Shown here: one piece after another, positions 6,308 through 6,710 of the stretch
Position numbering within the stretch: position 1 is the stretch's first letter
Layout: each line of letters starts with the position of its first letter
NCBI GenBank assembly: GCA_946478675.1
Contig: CAMLEF010000263.1
Span: 1 to 6,710, forward strand
Reading direction: 5' to 3'
Source: an uncultured Flavobacteriales bacterium
Lineage (GTDB): Bacteria > Bacteroidota > Bacteroidia > Palsa-965
Length of the DNA: 6,710 nucleotides
The notes under the pieces: generated by a model
What the model was told of the DNA's origin: nothing
Seen by the model: only the letters and a program-made list of their open reading frames with translations
Database searches by the model: none
Translations under genes and position numbers: made by a program

Positions 6308-6710
6308 CTATTTCAATTCGATCCACACCGGCGCATGATCGCTCGTCTTCTCCCAGCCGCGCACGTGCTTGTCGACGCCAACGGCTTTGAGCTGTTTGAC
6401 GAGCTGCGGGCTGAGCAGGAAATGATCGATGCGTAATCCCGCGTTGCGTCCGTAAGCGTTGCGGAAATAATCCCAGAACGTATAGATCGTTTCGTCGGGA
6501 TGCAGCTTGCGCATCGCGTCGGTCCAGCCTTGCGCGAGCAGTTCGCGGAATGCTTCGCGGCACTCGGGGCGAAACAGCGCATCTTCCACCCAGCGTTCCG
6601 GCTTGTACACGTCGTTCTCGGTCGGGATAATGTTGAAGTCGCCGGTGAGCACGACCGGCTTTCCGAGTGAAAGCAATTCGGCGGCGTGCTTGTTGAAACG
6701 TTTCATCCAG
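6308..6710 (-). CDS. xthA: Exodeoxyribonuclease III, C-terminal part (runs off window)
   Basis: About 134 C-terminal residues of an exonuclease III/AP endonuclease, which cuts DNA at abasic sites and degrades 3' ends during base excision repair. The visible part has LTGDFNIIP (Asp and Asn of the active site, matching D151 and N153 of E. coli ExoIII), YTFWDYFRNAYGRNAGLRIDHFL (split: YTFWDY, then GLRIDHFLLSP), and the closing SDHAPVW motif with the catalytic Asp-His pair. Family members are about 255-270 residues, so roughly the first half lies beyond base 6710. The Met at 6706 is internal: the codon before it is Trp (WMKRF), as in homologues. The gene converges on the lectin-like gene with a one-base gap and no terminator between them. 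Confidence 0.95.
   Translation of the reverse strand, partial: WMKRFNKHAAELLSLGKPVVLTGDFNIIPTENDVYKPERWVEDALFRPECREAFRELLAQGWTDAMRKLHPDETIYTFWDYFRNAYGRNAGLRIDHFLLSPQLVKQLKAVGVDKHVRGWEKTSDHAPVWIELK

Overview
The window reads as a Bacteroidota chromosome fragment, probably an uncultured member of fairly high GC content assembled from a metagenome. The evidence is a type IX secretion (T9SS) type A sorting domain at the end of a SprB-repeat surface protein, two matches to the Bacteroidota promoter element TAnnTTTG (one with a well-spaced upstream TTG), and a lack of strong Shine-Dalgarno sites in front of most genes. The first ~145 bases do not fit. They are GC-rich, have a textbook AGGAG ribosome binding site, and encode a short charged N-terminus resembling the start of a small alphaproteobacterial protein. 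I read them as a probable assembly chimera or foreign junction.

Layout: (1) 84-2672 (+), a large surface protein with about five SprB-type repeats, four exact-length 98-residue Fn3-like cysteine-containing repeats and a T9SS sorting tail, followed by a strong hairpin terminator. (2) 2804-3502 (+), a DUF2461/TIGR02453 family protein behind a TAnnTTTG box. (3) 3568-4053 (-), a VOC/glyoxalase-like protein convergent with it; a bidirectional terminator lies between them and a clear Bacteroidota promoter lies upstream of the VOC gene. (4) 4354-5878 (+), a patatin/cPLA2-like phospholipase split by a +1 frameshift near 4861, which puts the nucleophile serine in one reading frame and the catalytic aspartate in the other. 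(5) 5884-6306 (+), a small protein with a LecA (PA-IL)-like lectin signature, 5 nt after the phospholipase and probably in its operon. (6) 6308-6710 (-), the C-terminal half of an exonuclease III, running off the window edge and separated from the lectin-like gene by a single base.

The most interesting unit is the phospholipase plus lectin-like pair. Neither shows an obvious signal peptide, and the pairing suggests a membrane-lipid enzyme with a carbohydrate- or calcium-binding partner. The frameshift decides whether it is functional, recoded, a pseudogene or a sequencing error. The other genes are ordinary housekeeping or surface-protein genes. No RNA genes, CRISPR arrays, insertion sequences or phage genes were seen.
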